Below are positions 27,055 to 35,771 of a stretch of DNA of 64,000 nt, one piece after another. Origin of the DNA: an uncultured Eubacteriales bacterium. GTDB lineage: Bacteria; Bacillota; Clostridia; Christensenellales; CAG-138. How positions within the stretch are numbered: position 1 is the stretch's first letter; each line of letters begins with the position of its first letter. The notes beneath the pieces were generated by a model that saw only the letters and a program-made list of their open reading frames with translations, had not been told where the DNA came from and made no database searches. The translations under genes were made by a program, and so were the position numbers. The DNA is taken from contig UQXE01000007.1 of assembly GCA_900544965.1 (NCBI GenBank), positions 1 through 64,000 on the forward strand. The letters run 5' to 3'.

Positions 27055-28899
27055 ATGAGCGAAATAAAAACAGAAAAGAAAAAGCGTTCTAGACTCCTCA
27101 CCTGGTTCAGAAGAGGATTCTTTGGAACAAAAAAGGAAATGAGCATATTCGAGGAAGAGCAGATACAGGGGCCGATCCGCACGATTATTTCCAATTTCAG
27201 GCGGAAAAAGCCGGCTATGTTCGGACTTATAATGTTCGCGATAATCTTTTTGACAGTAGTAATTGGACCTATATTCTCACCATTGGACCTGTCATACGTG
27301 GAGAATGCGCATACCAACATGCCTCCAGGGTTCAGTATGCTTTCAGTGCCCGGTGAACTCAAAGGCAATGTTAAGGACATCGGCATTGGCAACAGCTTCT
27401 CCGTAGGCCTGTCAAATGACGGGGACCTGTATGTATGGGGCAATACCGCGATCACAAACTCGATTGATATTGCCGATATACCGGATGAGATCAGAAATGC
27501 AAATATAGTGGATCTTGCCGTTGGCAACGACCACGCGCTTGCCATAGACGACGCAGGACGTATATATGTCTGGGGCAACACGCGCCAGGGGCAGGATAAA
27601 ATTCCAGAAGAGGTTCAGAACCTTCCATATGACCAGATCAAAAAGGTCATCGCAGGCAATCAGTGTTCAGGCGTTCTTACGGTTGACGGCTACCTCTATC
27701 TCTGGGGTAACACTAGGACGCAGGATGTCAAGCTTAAGGAAGAGTATCAGGGACGGATCAAGGACTTTGAATTCACCGGATTCGAATACATGGTCATTCT
27801 TGACGACGACACCGTAGCCTATACGGGGTTTAAAAATGATACTGCGTTTATATCATCGTATCCTAAGGAGCTGGAAGGCAAAACGGTAGTCGACATAGCA
27901 ACGACGAACAACGCTGTGGCGGCGCTTACATCAGCCGGAGAGGTTTACGTATGGGGTACTGATACAAACATACTTATTCCTCCGGAGCATGAGAGCAAGT
28001 TTGTCGAGATCTATGGCGGCCGGCATCATTTGATTGCCAAGATGGAAAATGGCGATTATATCGGCTGGGGCAAGGATAACTTCAAACAGTCGTCAGTTCC
28101 TGATAAAGTAAATAATTCGGATATTGAAAACATATATGTAGGCGGTTTTTATAACTATGCCGTTACATCGGAAGGCGAAATAGTAACATGGGGCCTCAAG
28201 GGTTATCTGCTGGGAACGGATGAATTTGGCAGAGACATACTCAACAGGCTGCTCAACGGCGGTTTTACGACGATGACGGTAGGCGCTGTAGCGGTTATCA
28301 TCAGTACTGTGCTGGGCGTTATACTGGGCGGACTTGCCGGATACTTCGGCGGCATGGTGGATATGTTCATCATGCGTGTCTCGGAGGTTGTAGGAAGTAT
28401 TCCGTCGCTGCCGCTGCTCTTAATTCTATCGTCCATAATAGGCCAGTTGCTGCCACCATCTCAAAAGATGTATCTAGTCATGATTGTGCTAGGCGTGGTC
28501 GGCTGGACCGGCTTGTGCGTCCTGGTTCGCGCCGAGGTACTCCGCGGCCGTGAGCAGGAGTATGTAACCGCGGCCAAGGCCATGGGCGTAAAAGAGAGCA
28601 AGATAGTTTTCAAACATATAGTACCGAACGTAATTTCTACTATCATAGTCAACGCTACGCTCAGCTTTGCTGGCATGATGCTTACGGAATCCGGACTCGC
28701 GTTCCTTGGATTCGGCATTGCTCCTCCGCAGCCGACATGGGGAAATATGCTTACGGGCGCCAATGACAGCGTTGTTATTCAGAATTACTGGTGGAGATGG
28801 GTATTCACCTCAATCGTATTCGGTCTATGTACTGTCAGCATAAACCTGATGGGCGACGGCCTGCGCGACGCAATGGATCCCAGATCCGCTGAAAGGTAA
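27055..28899 (+). CDS. oppC: OppC permease with a seven-blade RCC1-like propeller in its outside loop
   Basis: 614 residues against about 300 for normal OppC. Residues 40-75 hold the OppC_N segment with the first membrane helix. Residues about 105-382 (27367-28200) form seven tandem RCC1-type repeats of 38-46 residues, each with a pattern such as VGNDHALAIDDAGRIYVWG. Residues 385-614 are the regular permease: LGTDEFGRDILNRLL, five helices, and the EAA loop EYVTAAKAMGV. By OppC topology, the loop after helix 1 lies outside, so the propeller should sit on the outer face beside the binding proteins. The reading frame is continuous and seven blades close an RCC1 propeller. Role of the propeller is unknown; docking of lipoproteins or wall polymers is possible. 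Confidence 0.92.
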   Translation: MSEIKTEKKKRSRLLTWFRRGFFGTKKEMSIFEEEQIQGPIRTIISNFRRKKPAMFGLIMFAIIFLTVVIGPIFSPLDLSYVENAHTNMPPGFSMLSVPGELKGNVKDIGIGNSFSVGLSNDGDLYVWGNTAITNSIDIADIPDEIRNANIVDLAVGNDHALAIDDAGRIYVWGNTRQGQDKIPEEVQNLPYDQIKKVIAGNQCSGVLTVDGYLYLWGNTRTQDVKLKEEYQGRIKDFEFTGFEYMVILDDDTVAYTGFKNDTAFISSYPKELEGKTVVDIATTNNAVAALTSAGEVYVWGTDTNILIPPEHESKFVEIYGGRHHLIAKMENGDYIGWGKDNFKQSSVPDKVNNSDIENIYVGGFYNYAVTSEGEIVTWGLKGYLLGTDEFGRDILNRLLNGGFTTMTVGAVAVIISTVLGVILGGLAGYFGGMVDMFIMRVSEVVGSIPSLPLLLILSSIIGQLLPPSQKMYLVMIVLGVVGWTGLCVLVRAEVLRGREQEYVTAAKAMGVKESKIVFKHIVPNVISTIIVNATLSFAGMMLTESGLAFLGFGIAPPQPTWGNMLTGANDSVVIQNYWWRWVFTSIVFGLCTVSINLMGDGLRDAMDPRSAER

Positions 28900-28913
28900 G
28901 GGGGTAGAGATAA

Positions 28914-29915
28914 ATGGCATTGCTTGAAATGAAAAATCTAAAGACCTTCTTCACCACAAAAAGAGGCACGGTCAAGGCTGTCAACGGGGTTTCCTACAAC
29001 GTTGAATTAGGAAAAACGCTTGGTGTAGTTGGTGAATCGGGGTCTGGAAAAAGCGTTGCGGCTATGAGTATGCTGCAGCTGCTAGACGGCAACGGATATA
29101 TTGAAAGCGGTGAAATACTGTTTGAAGGGGTTGATCTTACAAAGCTGTCCATTGAGGATATGTACCATGTAAGAGGAAATGACATATCAGTCATATTCCA
29201 GGAGCCTATGACAAGCCTTAACCCTGTATTTACGGTAGAAAGGCAGCTTTCAGAGCCGTTTATGATCCACCAGGGCATGAACAAAAAAGAAGCTGCGGCA
29301 CATGTCGTTGAGATGCTTGCCGACGTTAAAATACCCAATCCGGATGTCGTTGCCAAACAATATCCGCATCAGCTTTCAGGAGGAATGCGGCAGCGCGTTA
29401 TGATTGCAATGGCGCTCGCGTGCAGGCCCAAGCTTCTGATCGCTGATGAGCCGACAACAGCGCTTGACGTTACGATTCAGGCTCAGATTCTGAGACTTAT
29501 GAATGACCTTAAGAGGGAAAAGGGCACTTCAATACTGTTTATAACCCATGATCTTGGCGTTATAAACCAGATGGCTGACGATGTAGCGGTTATGTATTGC
29601 GGCCAGGTAGTGGAAATGGCTCCTGTAGAGGACATTTTCGACCGCAGTAATATTTACTCGCATCCATACACAGAGGGCCTGATGTTCTCAATCCCGAGAC
29701 TTGACACGCCGGTAAATGAGCGGCTGGACGCCATTCCGGGATCGGTGCCTCATCCGTTGGATTTGCCAAAGGGCTGCAAATTTGCGCCGCGTTGCAAATA
29801 TGCTACGAAGCGTTGTGAAGCGGAAGAACCTGAAATGCTACAGGTAACCGAAAGGCAGCAGATCAGGTGCTTCTATCCTGAAAAGAAGGAGAGAATGAGC
29901 CGTGGAAGAAAATAA
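28914..29915 (+). CDS. oppD: Oligopeptide ABC transporter ATPase OppD
   Basis: ATP-binding subunit of 333 residues. Walker A is GESGSGKS (about residue 40), Q-loop VIFQEPMTSLNP, signature LSGGMRQRV, Walker B LLIADEPTTALD, H-loop FITHDLG. The C-terminal extension has the Cys-rich oligopeptide-transporter pattern GCKFAPRCKYATKRCEAEEP, which in some relatives binds an iron-sulfur cluster. Unlike its neighbours oppC and oppF it has normal length and no insertion. It overlaps oppF by 14 bp. Confidence 0.95.
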   Translation: MALLEMKNLKTFFTTKRGTVKAVNGVSYNVELGKTLGVVGESGSGKSVAAMSMLQLLDGNGYIESGEILFEGVDLTKLSIEDMYHVRGNDISVIFQEPMTSLNPVFTVERQLSEPFMIHQGMNKKEAAAHVVEMLADVKIPNPDVVAKQYPHQLSGGMRQRVMIAMALACRPKLLIADEPTTALDVTIQAQILRLMNDLKREKGTSILFITHDLGVINQMADDVAVMYCGQVVEMAPVEDIFDRSNIYSHPYTEGLMFSIPRLDTPVNERLDAIPGSVPHPLDLPKGCKFAPRCKYATKRCEAEEPEMLQVTERQQIRCFYPEKKERMSRGRK

Positions 29916-31449
29916 AAAAGTTCTGCTCCGCATCAGCAACCTTAAACAGTACTTCCCGATCAAGGGCGGCAGATTTGTTAAGGCTAATGATGGAATAAGC
30001 ATCAATATCTACGAGGGTGAAACGTTTGGATTGGTTGGCGAGTCCGGCTGCGGAAAATCGACGCTTGGCCGTACCCTGCTCCAGCTGTACAAACAGACGG
30101 ACGGGCGCACGATGTACTATGGACGTACGCTTGAAGAAATGGCTCCGAAATATGTGCATGAGACGATCAGAACGCTGCACAAGAGGCGCCGTCAATATCA
30201 TGACCTGCAGGCCAAGTATGAATCGATGAAGGCCGAATTCGACGGACTGAGCGAGACGGAACAGTTCCGCAAAGCGGATGAGCTTGCTGCGGCTAAAAAA
30301 TCCGCCAATGACGCGTTCCTTGATGTAGCCAACATAATCGGAGGCCTCATGATCGTAGATGATCTTACGCCGGTAATTCAGGTATACTCAAAGCTGTTCA
30401 GGCAGTTTACGAAGGTGCATGATATCAAGGCCGATCACTATGCTGTGGAAACACTGAAGAACGAGCTGGAATTCAGTCTGAAGGAAGCCCAGAATAATGG
30501 CGGAAATACAAAGGGACTGAAAGCAAAGCTGGATAAAATGAATGCAAAGCTTAAGATAGAAGAAGACAGGCTTAAGGAGGCGCACAACGCTGTTGAGGCA
30601 ATACGTGGCGAAATCGAAGCCATGCGCAAGCCGTATGCCGGCAATGAAGAATTCGAACGTTTGGAGCAGTTCCGCGATGAGGGAATTGACCTTGCGCGCC
30701 TTACATACAACGAGATGCGGCACCTTAGGAGCGACATGCAGCTCATATTCCAGGATCCCTATTCTTCGCTCAATCCGCGTATGACGGTAGGTCAGATTGT
30801 CGGCGAAGGAATGCTGGCACACGGATATTTCAGGCGCAACGACGGCCGTATGCAGGAAGCCGTGCTTAAAACGATGGAAGACTGCGGACTGGCGCCGTAC
30901 TTTGTGCATCGCTATCCTCACCAGTTCTCAGGCGGCCAACGCCAGCGTATAGGTATAGCCAGAGCTTTGGGAGTGCAACCCAAGTTTGTGGTATGTGACG
31001 AGGCTGTTTCAGCGCTTGACGTGTCGATTCAGTCCCAGATAATTAACCTTTTGCAGGATCTTAAGGGCCAGCAGAACCTCACCTATATGTTCATTACGCA
31101 TGACCTTTCGGTTGTTAAGTATATAAGCGACCGTATTGGAGTAATGTATCTTGGAAATATGGTTGAGCTTGCGGATTCTGAGGAGATGTTCGCTAACCCT
31201 AGACATCCATATACGGAAGCGTTGCTGAACGCGATCCCGACGACCGATGCAAGGCGCGAACTGGTTATACTAGAGGGCGATATACCCAGCCCTGTAAACC
31301 CGCCCAAGGGATGCAAGTTCCATACGCGCTGCAGATACTGCACCGAGATATGTGAACATGTTACGCCGGAGATGATTGAGGTAAGGCCGAACCACTTTGT
31401 TGCCTGCCACCATATGATTGACAGCAAAAAGGATAAGGAAGAGTCCTGA
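29902..31449 (+). CDS. oppF: OppF ATPase with a ~185-residue coiled-coil-like insertion
   Basis: 515 residues against about 320 for usual OppF. Walker A GESGCGKST (46-54) and normal flanks are followed by an extra segment at about 80-265 before the Q-loop LIFQDPYSSLNPR (281-293). Signature FSGGQRQ (342-348), Walker B FVVCDEAVSALD, H-loop FITHDLS and the C-terminal CKFHTRCRYCTEIC motif are intact, so ATPase activity is expected. The insertion is rich in Lys, Glu, Leu and Ala with heptad-like runs (for example KAKLDKMNAKLKIEEDRLKE), suggesting an antiparallel coiled coil protruding into the cytoplasm. Start is GTG after AAGGAGAG, inside oppD. Confidence 0.92.
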   Translation: MEENKKVLLRISNLKQYFPIKGGRFVKANDGISINIYEGETFGLVGESGCGKSTLGRTLLQLYKQTDGRTMYYGRTLEEMAPKYVHETIRTLHKRRRQYHDLQAKYESMKAEFDGLSETEQFRKADELAAAKKSANDAFLDVANIIGGLMIVDDLTPVIQVYSKLFRQFTKVHDIKADHYAVETLKNELEFSLKEAQNNGGNTKGLKAKLDKMNAKLKIEEDRLKEAHNAVEAIRGEIEAMRKPYAGNEEFERLEQFRDEGIDLARLTYNEMRHLRSDMQLIFQDPYSSLNPRMTVGQIVGEGMLAHGYFRRNDGRMQEAVLKTMEDCGLAPYFVHRYPHQFSGGQRQRIGIARALGVQPKFVVCDEAVSALDVSIQSQIINLLQDLKGQQNLTYMFITHDLSVVKYISDRIGVMYLGNMVELADSEEMFANPRHPYTEALLNAIPTTDARRELVILEGDIPSPVNPPKGCKFHTRCRYCTEICEHVTPEMIEVRPNHFVACHHMIDSKKDKEES

Positions 31450-31513
31450 TTCGGTCAACGGCGAATATGGCTTTAATACCTAATGCCAAGTTCCAGTGAA
31501 AGGAGATGAGAAC

Positions 31514-31810
31514 ATGCTCTTTGAAGACAAGATTGAACGCGCCATGGAGTATCGAAAGAACGAAATGGTTCAGCAGGACAGCCCCGAAGAGAACAGGCAA
31601 AAGGAAGAACATATAGAGGCGTTCGATAATAAAAGCAAGCGTAAGCTTAAGAAGGTCAAGAAGGATGGCGATCTTAGCTCCATAATGGAAAAGGGCGACC
31701 TGAAGGCTATGATGATTTCAGCGTATCTAGTGCTGATGCCTGTAGCTATTGGAGTATTGCTGCTGATATGTGGCTTTACGTATTGGTTCTTCCTTAGAGG
31801 AACGTTTTAA
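31514..31810 (+). CDS. Small tail-anchored membrane protein at the end of the opp operon
   Basis: 98-residue protein with a highly charged, probably helical cytoplasmic part (residues 1-65, many Lys and Glu) and one C-terminal membrane helix (about 70-93) ending FLRGTF. No family recognised. It starts 64 bp after oppF with GGAGATGAG and precedes the operon terminator, so it is probably made with the transporter. It might contact the OppF coiled-coil insertion or help assembly; this is inference from position and composition only. An in-frame ATG at 31496 overlaps the ribosome binding site and is less likely. Confidence 0.65.
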   Translation: MLFEDKIERAMEYRKNEMVQQDSPEENRQKEEHIEAFDNKSKRKLKKVKKDGDLSSIMEKGDLKAMMISAYLVLMPVAIGVLLLICGFTYWFFLRGTF

Positions 31811-31845
31811 GACCAACTTACACCGACTAAACTTACTAACTAATG

Positions 31846-31877
31846 TGCGCCGCAGAGCATAGCGTCCCTGCGGCGCA
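31846..31877 (+). terminator. Hairpin after the opp operon
   Basis: TGCGCCGCAG (31846-31855) pairs with CTGCGGCGCA (31868-31877). The stem is strong but the following T content is low. Confidence 0.55.
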
Positions 31878-31957
31878 TCAGTCTGTAATAACTAAGAAAA
31901 TATACGCAGCCGTGTATGAAAAGCGGCTGATAATCCTTTTAATCAGGAGGATTAGAA

Positions 31958-33250
31958 ATGACAAAGCTCTGGACTAAGAACTTCACAATAATAACCATGG
32001 GTACAGTTGTCTCAATGCTTGGGAACGCAGTCGCAGGCTTTGCGATAGGCCTCATGGTGCTGGACTATACCGAGTCGACGCTGCTATACGCCATATTCAT
32101 GATATGCTATTCACTACCCAGGGTCATATTGCCTTTATTGGCAGGTCCTTACCTGGACAGGTTTTCCCGTAAGAAGACGATATATCTGTTGGACTTCTTT
32201 TCAGCGGCATTATATGCAGTTATAGCAATGATGCTGTTTTTTGACTTGTTCAACTATATATTTTTTTTGGCCTTGAGTATGATCGTAGGATCGGTTGACA
32301 GCGTATACTCGGTGGCGTATGAAAGCCTGTATCCTACATTGATTTCAAAGGGCAACTTTGGAAAAGCCTATGCTATTTCAAGCCTTATATATCCGATAGC
32401 CAATACAATAATGGTTCCGATTGCCGGCATTTGCTACAACACGGTGGGACTGATTCCGCTGTTTATATTTAACTCGATTTCATTTCTTATAGCGGCAATA
32501 GTGGAAACGCGCATTAATGCCGACGAGACACATATTATAAATCAAAAAGCGGAAAAGTTCAGCGCAGCCCGCTTTAAGAACGACTTAAAGGATGGTCTTA
32601 ATTACTTGCGCGCCGAGCCTGGACTAATGGCTATATGCGCTTATTTCTTTGTCACAATGATGGCGGGCGGGGCTGAGGGCGCGCTGGTGCTGCCGTTTTT
32701 CAAAAGTGAAGCGGGGGATGCCGTAACCTCTATTTTTCCAGGCCTGTTTGATATGCTGGGATTGAACACTGCGGTGGGACGCGGTGTTGCAGTATATACG
32801 GTGATCATGAGCATATCGACCTTTGGCCGTCTCGTAGGAGGGGCTTTACACTATAAAATAAGGCTAAAACCAGAGTGGAAATTTGCTATTGCCGTTACCG
32901 TATATACCTCAATATGCTTCCTTGACGGAAGTTACCTATTCCTCCCTGTAGAGCTGATGATGCTGATGAAATTCATTACAGGCTTCCTGGCGGTAAATTC
33001 CTTTAATATAAGAATATCGTCCACGCAGAACTATGTGCCAAATGAAAAGAGGGGCCGTTTTAACGGAATATCTCAGATGATAATGACCGCAGGGACAATT
33101 ATAGGGCAGCTTATGGCGGGCGCATTTGGAGAAATAACTTCACCAAGGCTTATAATAGTAATTTCGCTGGCTATAAACCTTGTTGCCGTATTTGGAATAA
33201 TGGTTGCAAACGGCAGGCATGTAAAGCGGATATATAACAATGAAGTGTAG
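31958..33250 (+). CDS. MFS transporter
   Basis: 430-residue integral membrane protein with about twelve hydrophobic helices. The loop between helices 2 and 3 carries an MFS-type motif (GPYLDRFSRKKTIYLLDF), and NEKRGRFNGISQMI matches the corresponding loop in the second half. A longer soluble stretch at about 190-215 separates the halves. The closest group is the efflux-type MFS_3 family, but the substrate cannot be inferred. The start has CAGGAGGAT. It is separated from the opp operon by a hairpin and from glnA by a promoter. Confidence 0.85.
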   Translation: MTKLWTKNFTIITMGTVVSMLGNAVAGFAIGLMVLDYTESTLLYAIFMICYSLPRVILPLLAGPYLDRFSRKKTIYLLDFFSAALYAVIAMMLFFDLFNYIFFLALSMIVGSVDSVYSVAYESLYPTLISKGNFGKAYAISSLIYPIANTIMVPIAGICYNTVGLIPLFIFNSISFLIAAIVETRINADETHIINQKAEKFSAARFKNDLKDGLNYLRAEPGLMAICAYFFVTMMAGGAEGALVLPFFKSEAGDAVTSIFPGLFDMLGLNTAVGRGVAVYTVIMSISTFGRLVGGALHYKIRLKPEWKFAIAVTVYTSICFLDGSYLFLPVELMMLMKFITGFLAVNSFNIRISSTQNYVPNEKRGRFNGISQMIMTAGTIIGQLMAGAFGEITSPRLIIVISLAINLVAVFGIMVANGRHVKRIYNNEV

Positions 33251-33322
33251 GCAAAGCAGCCGGAATTTCAAGCCAATTTAGGCTATTATCAAGACTTTTA
33301 TCAACATTATGCCGCTTTCGGG

Positions 33323-33350
33323 TTGACATGCTGGTATAAAACGGTACAAT
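33323..33350 (+). promoter_or_regulatory. Promoter of glnA
   Basis: TTGACA (33323-33328) and TACAAT (33345-33350) are 16 bp apart, followed by a 51-nt leader to the start codon. No clear GlnR/TnrA site could be read. Confidence 0.6.
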
Positions 33351-33401
33351 CAAGATAACGCGCCGCACAAAGGACGCATCACAAAAACGGAGGACGTAGT
33401 T

Positions 33402-34823
33402 ATGTTCAAAACACTTGCTGAAGCAAAGAAGTTCTGTCAGGAAAACAATATTGACATGCTGGACTTCAAAATGACAGACATTGACGGCCGCTGGAGACAC
33501 ATTACACTGCCAGCTGAGAGGCTGGATGAGGAACTGATGACTTATGGCGTTGGCTTTGACGGGTCGAACTATGGTTATGCGCCGGTTGAAAACAGCGATA
33601 TGGTATTTATTCCCGATCTCTCAACCGCCGCAATGGATCCATTTAGCGAGGGGATACTATCCATGACGGGCGATGTTATGATAATCGACGCTCCAAACAA
33701 CCGTCCTTTTGATCAGTATCCGCGCAACGTAGCGAAAAGTGCCGTTGAACACATGCGCAACCTGGGCATAGCGGATAAGATGATAATCGGGCCGGAATTC
33801 GAGTTCCATGTCTTTGACAGCGTATCCTTTAAGACGGAGCCGCATCGTTCCACGTTAAAGATCGGATGTGACGAAGCGTATTGGTCCACAGAGGATGGAT
33901 TGACCGGACATCAGATTCCCCACAAGGCGGGGTATCATATTGGGCTGCCGCAGGACGTAAACTTTGAACTGCGAAATGAGATGTGCAGGATACTTGAGGA
34001 ATGGCGGGTAAGCGTGAAGTATCACCATCATGAGGTTGGAAGCCCAGCTCAGGAGGAGATCGAGGTTGAAATGGGCGAAATGACCGAGATGGCCGATAAG
34101 ACCATGATAATCAAGTATGTTGTACATAATGCAGCCGAGCTGTTTGGCAAAACGGCCACCTTCATGCCAAAGCCTGTGCTCAACGAGGCGGGCAACGGCA
34201 TGCATGTACATATGATGCTGTTTAAGGACGGGGAACCCCTATTCTATGACGAAAAAGGATATGCCAACCTGAGCGAAACGGCGCTATACTTCATCGGCGG
34301 ACTCTTAAAGCATGCTCCGTCGCTGTGCGCTATCACAAACCCATCCACCAACTCATTTAAGCGGCTTGTACCAGGCTTTGAGGCGCCTGTCACAATCGGC
34401 TACGCGATGGCGAACCGCAGCGCTGTCGTAAGAATTCCGGCGTATGCAAAATCCCCTTCCAAAAAGCGCTTTGAGCTCAGAAATCCCGACGCTACATGTA
34501 ACCCATATTATGCGTACGCGGCAATGCTGATGGCTGGTCTTGACGGAATAGAGAATAAAATAGACCCGAAAGAGCATGGCTGGGGTCCTTACGACTTCAA
34601 CCTGTTCGACCTGAGCGACGAGGAGAAGTCGAAAATAGATTCATTGCCAAGATCGCTTGAGGAAGCGCTTGACAGGCTGGAGCAGGATCACGATTACCTG
34701 ACAAAGGGCGGCGTGTTCCCCGAAAGGCTGTTGGCGGCATGGATGAAGAGAAAGCGCGCTGAGCTTAATAGGCTTAACGGGATTCCGAATGCTGCGGAGT
34801 TTGAGGCATATTACAGCTTGTAA
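33402..34823 (+). CDS. glnA: Glutamine synthetase, type I
   Basis: Makes glutamine from glutamate, ammonia and ATP. The 473-residue GSI protein has the beta-grasp domain (1-100, with VGFDGSNYGYAPVENSDM), metal-binding IGPEFEFHVF, HHHEVGSPAQEEIE, the active-site GNGMHVHMMLF, ATP-site NPSTNSFKRLVPGFEAP and RIPAYAKSPSKKRFELR. The segment holding the adenylylated Tyr in proteobacterial GS reads NLFDLS, with Phe in place of Tyr, so adenylylation there is impossible. That fits Firmicutes, which control GS by feedback and repressors. GGAGGACGTAGTT precedes the ATG. Confidence 0.96.
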   Translation: MFKTLAEAKKFCQENNIDMLDFKMTDIDGRWRHITLPAERLDEELMTYGVGFDGSNYGYAPVENSDMVFIPDLSTAAMDPFSEGILSMTGDVMIIDAPNNRPFDQYPRNVAKSAVEHMRNLGIADKMIIGPEFEFHVFDSVSFKTEPHRSTLKIGCDEAYWSTEDGLTGHQIPHKAGYHIGLPQDVNFELRNEMCRILEEWRVSVKYHHHEVGSPAQEEIEVEMGEMTEMADKTMIIKYVVHNAAELFGKTATFMPKPVLNEAGNGMHVHMMLFKDGEPLFYDEKGYANLSETALYFIGGLLKHAPSLCAITNPSTNSFKRLVPGFEAPVTIGYAMANRSAVVRIPAYAKSPSKKRFELRNPDATCNPYYAYAAMLMAGLDGIENKIDPKEHGWGPYDFNLFDLSDEEKSKIDSLPRSLEEALDRLEQDHDYLTKGGVFPERLLAAWMKRKRAELNRLNGIPNAAEFEAYYSL

Positions 34824-34903
34824 GGTTATATACGGCTGATAACGATATTCGGCGAATAATATAGCCTTCTACGGTATCTTGATGAACTAATCAATTAGAA
34901 CAC

Positions 34904-34945
34904 ATGTGCCGCGACATAGCCTAGTATTGGCTTGTCGCGGCACAT
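34904..34945 (+). terminator. Hairpin after glnA
   Basis: ATGTGCCGCGACA (34904-34916) pairs perfectly with TGTCGCGGCACAT (34933-34945). The following TGAAATAATTT is a weak T tract. Confidence 0.55.
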
Positions 34946-34988
34946 TGAAATAATTTGCATACAATACAGCGCTCTAAATTATTTCGAC

Positions 34989-35420
34989 TTACGGTATAAC
35001 GAGATTTTGAATTAATGTCAGGTCGGTTGAATCCACTACTCCATCCTGATTGTAATCAGCCAATGCAAGCTGAAGGTTGGATAAATCTACGAATCTCAGG
35101 GGAGACGAGCCTAAATACCTATTTAATATCGTTACATCTTCTGATGTAATTTCCCCGTCATAGTTTAGATCGCCCAAAGTAAACTCAGGCGAGCAGGTAT
35201 TGGTAACCAGGGACACATTATTGGGGTTCAAAGTCATATAGTCTGTTATTGGGTTGCCATAATTGTCAGTAAAACGCCAGACGCTGGTTCTAAAAGCAGT
35301 AGTATCGCTTAGTCCGCCTACTCTGATTGCATGGGTAGGGGAGTTGAAAAGATTGTCCCGCACATTCGGGTTTGCATCAGACCCTTTTAGTAGCATAAGA
35401 GCAATTATAGGTAGCAACAA
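34989..35420 (-). pseudogene. Orphan dockerin type I module (gene fragment)
   Basis: Open frame of up to 143 residues. The C-terminal 60 residues form a type I dockerin with two calcium loops, DLNYDGEITSED and DYNQDGVVDSTD, each followed by a helix (VTILNRYL, LTLIQNLV). Dockerins attach enzymes to cohesins in cellulosomes. No signal peptide or ribosome binding site is present, and the frame begins just behind the rpsR terminator. The first 80 residues look like the tail of a larger extracellular protein. The likely explanation is a 3' remnant of a deleted gene. Confidence 0.65.
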
Positions 35421-35446
35421 AAAGAAAAGGGGAGCTAGAAGCTCCC
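35418..35446 (-). terminator. Terminator of the rpsF-ssb-rpsR operon
   Basis: Read on the minus strand, GGGAGCT-TCT-AGCTCCC (35446-35430) is followed by CTTTTCTTTTT. Confidence 0.85.
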
Positions 35447-35477
35447 TCTCAAATTTGGTTTTAGGCTTAACAGGTTT

Positions 35478-35720
35478 TCAGTCGGTTACATAGGGTAACA
35501 GAGCCACGGTACGTGCACACTTAATTGCCCTGGCAAGATCCCTCTGATGCTTTGCACATACGCCGGACATACGCCGCGGCATTATCTTGCCGCGCTCGGT
35601 AACATGCTTGCGAAGCCTAGCTATGTCTTTATAATCGATCTGATCGACCTTATCCACACAAAAACTGCAAACCTTACGCCTGCCCTTACGGGGGCGGGGC
35701 CTCATTTTGCGTTCTTCCAT
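35478..35720 (-). CDS. rpsR: 30S ribosomal protein S18
   Basis: 80-residue S18 with the zinc-ribbon-like start CSFCVDK, then IDYKDIARLRKHVTERGKIMPRRMSGVCAKHQRDLARAIK. It binds with S6 on the platform of the small subunit. It retains four Cys/His ligands (CxxC and C..H), as in zinc-binding S18 forms. Last gene of the operon, with AAAGGAGTATG before the start. Confidence 0.97.
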   Translation of the reverse strand: MEERKMRPRPRKGRRKVCSFCVDKVDQIDYKDIARLRKHVTERGKIMPRRMSGVCAKHQRDLARAIKCARTVALLPYVTD

Positions 35721-35771
35721 ATATGATCATACTCCTTTCGAAAAAAATGGGTCCTACACGATCTCAAGCCG

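Noticed and set aside
30388..30921. 177-codon minus-strand ORF across the OppF insertion
   Set aside because: It overlaps intact oppF coding sequence whose frame continues without interruption and shows normal codon use; no independent signals.
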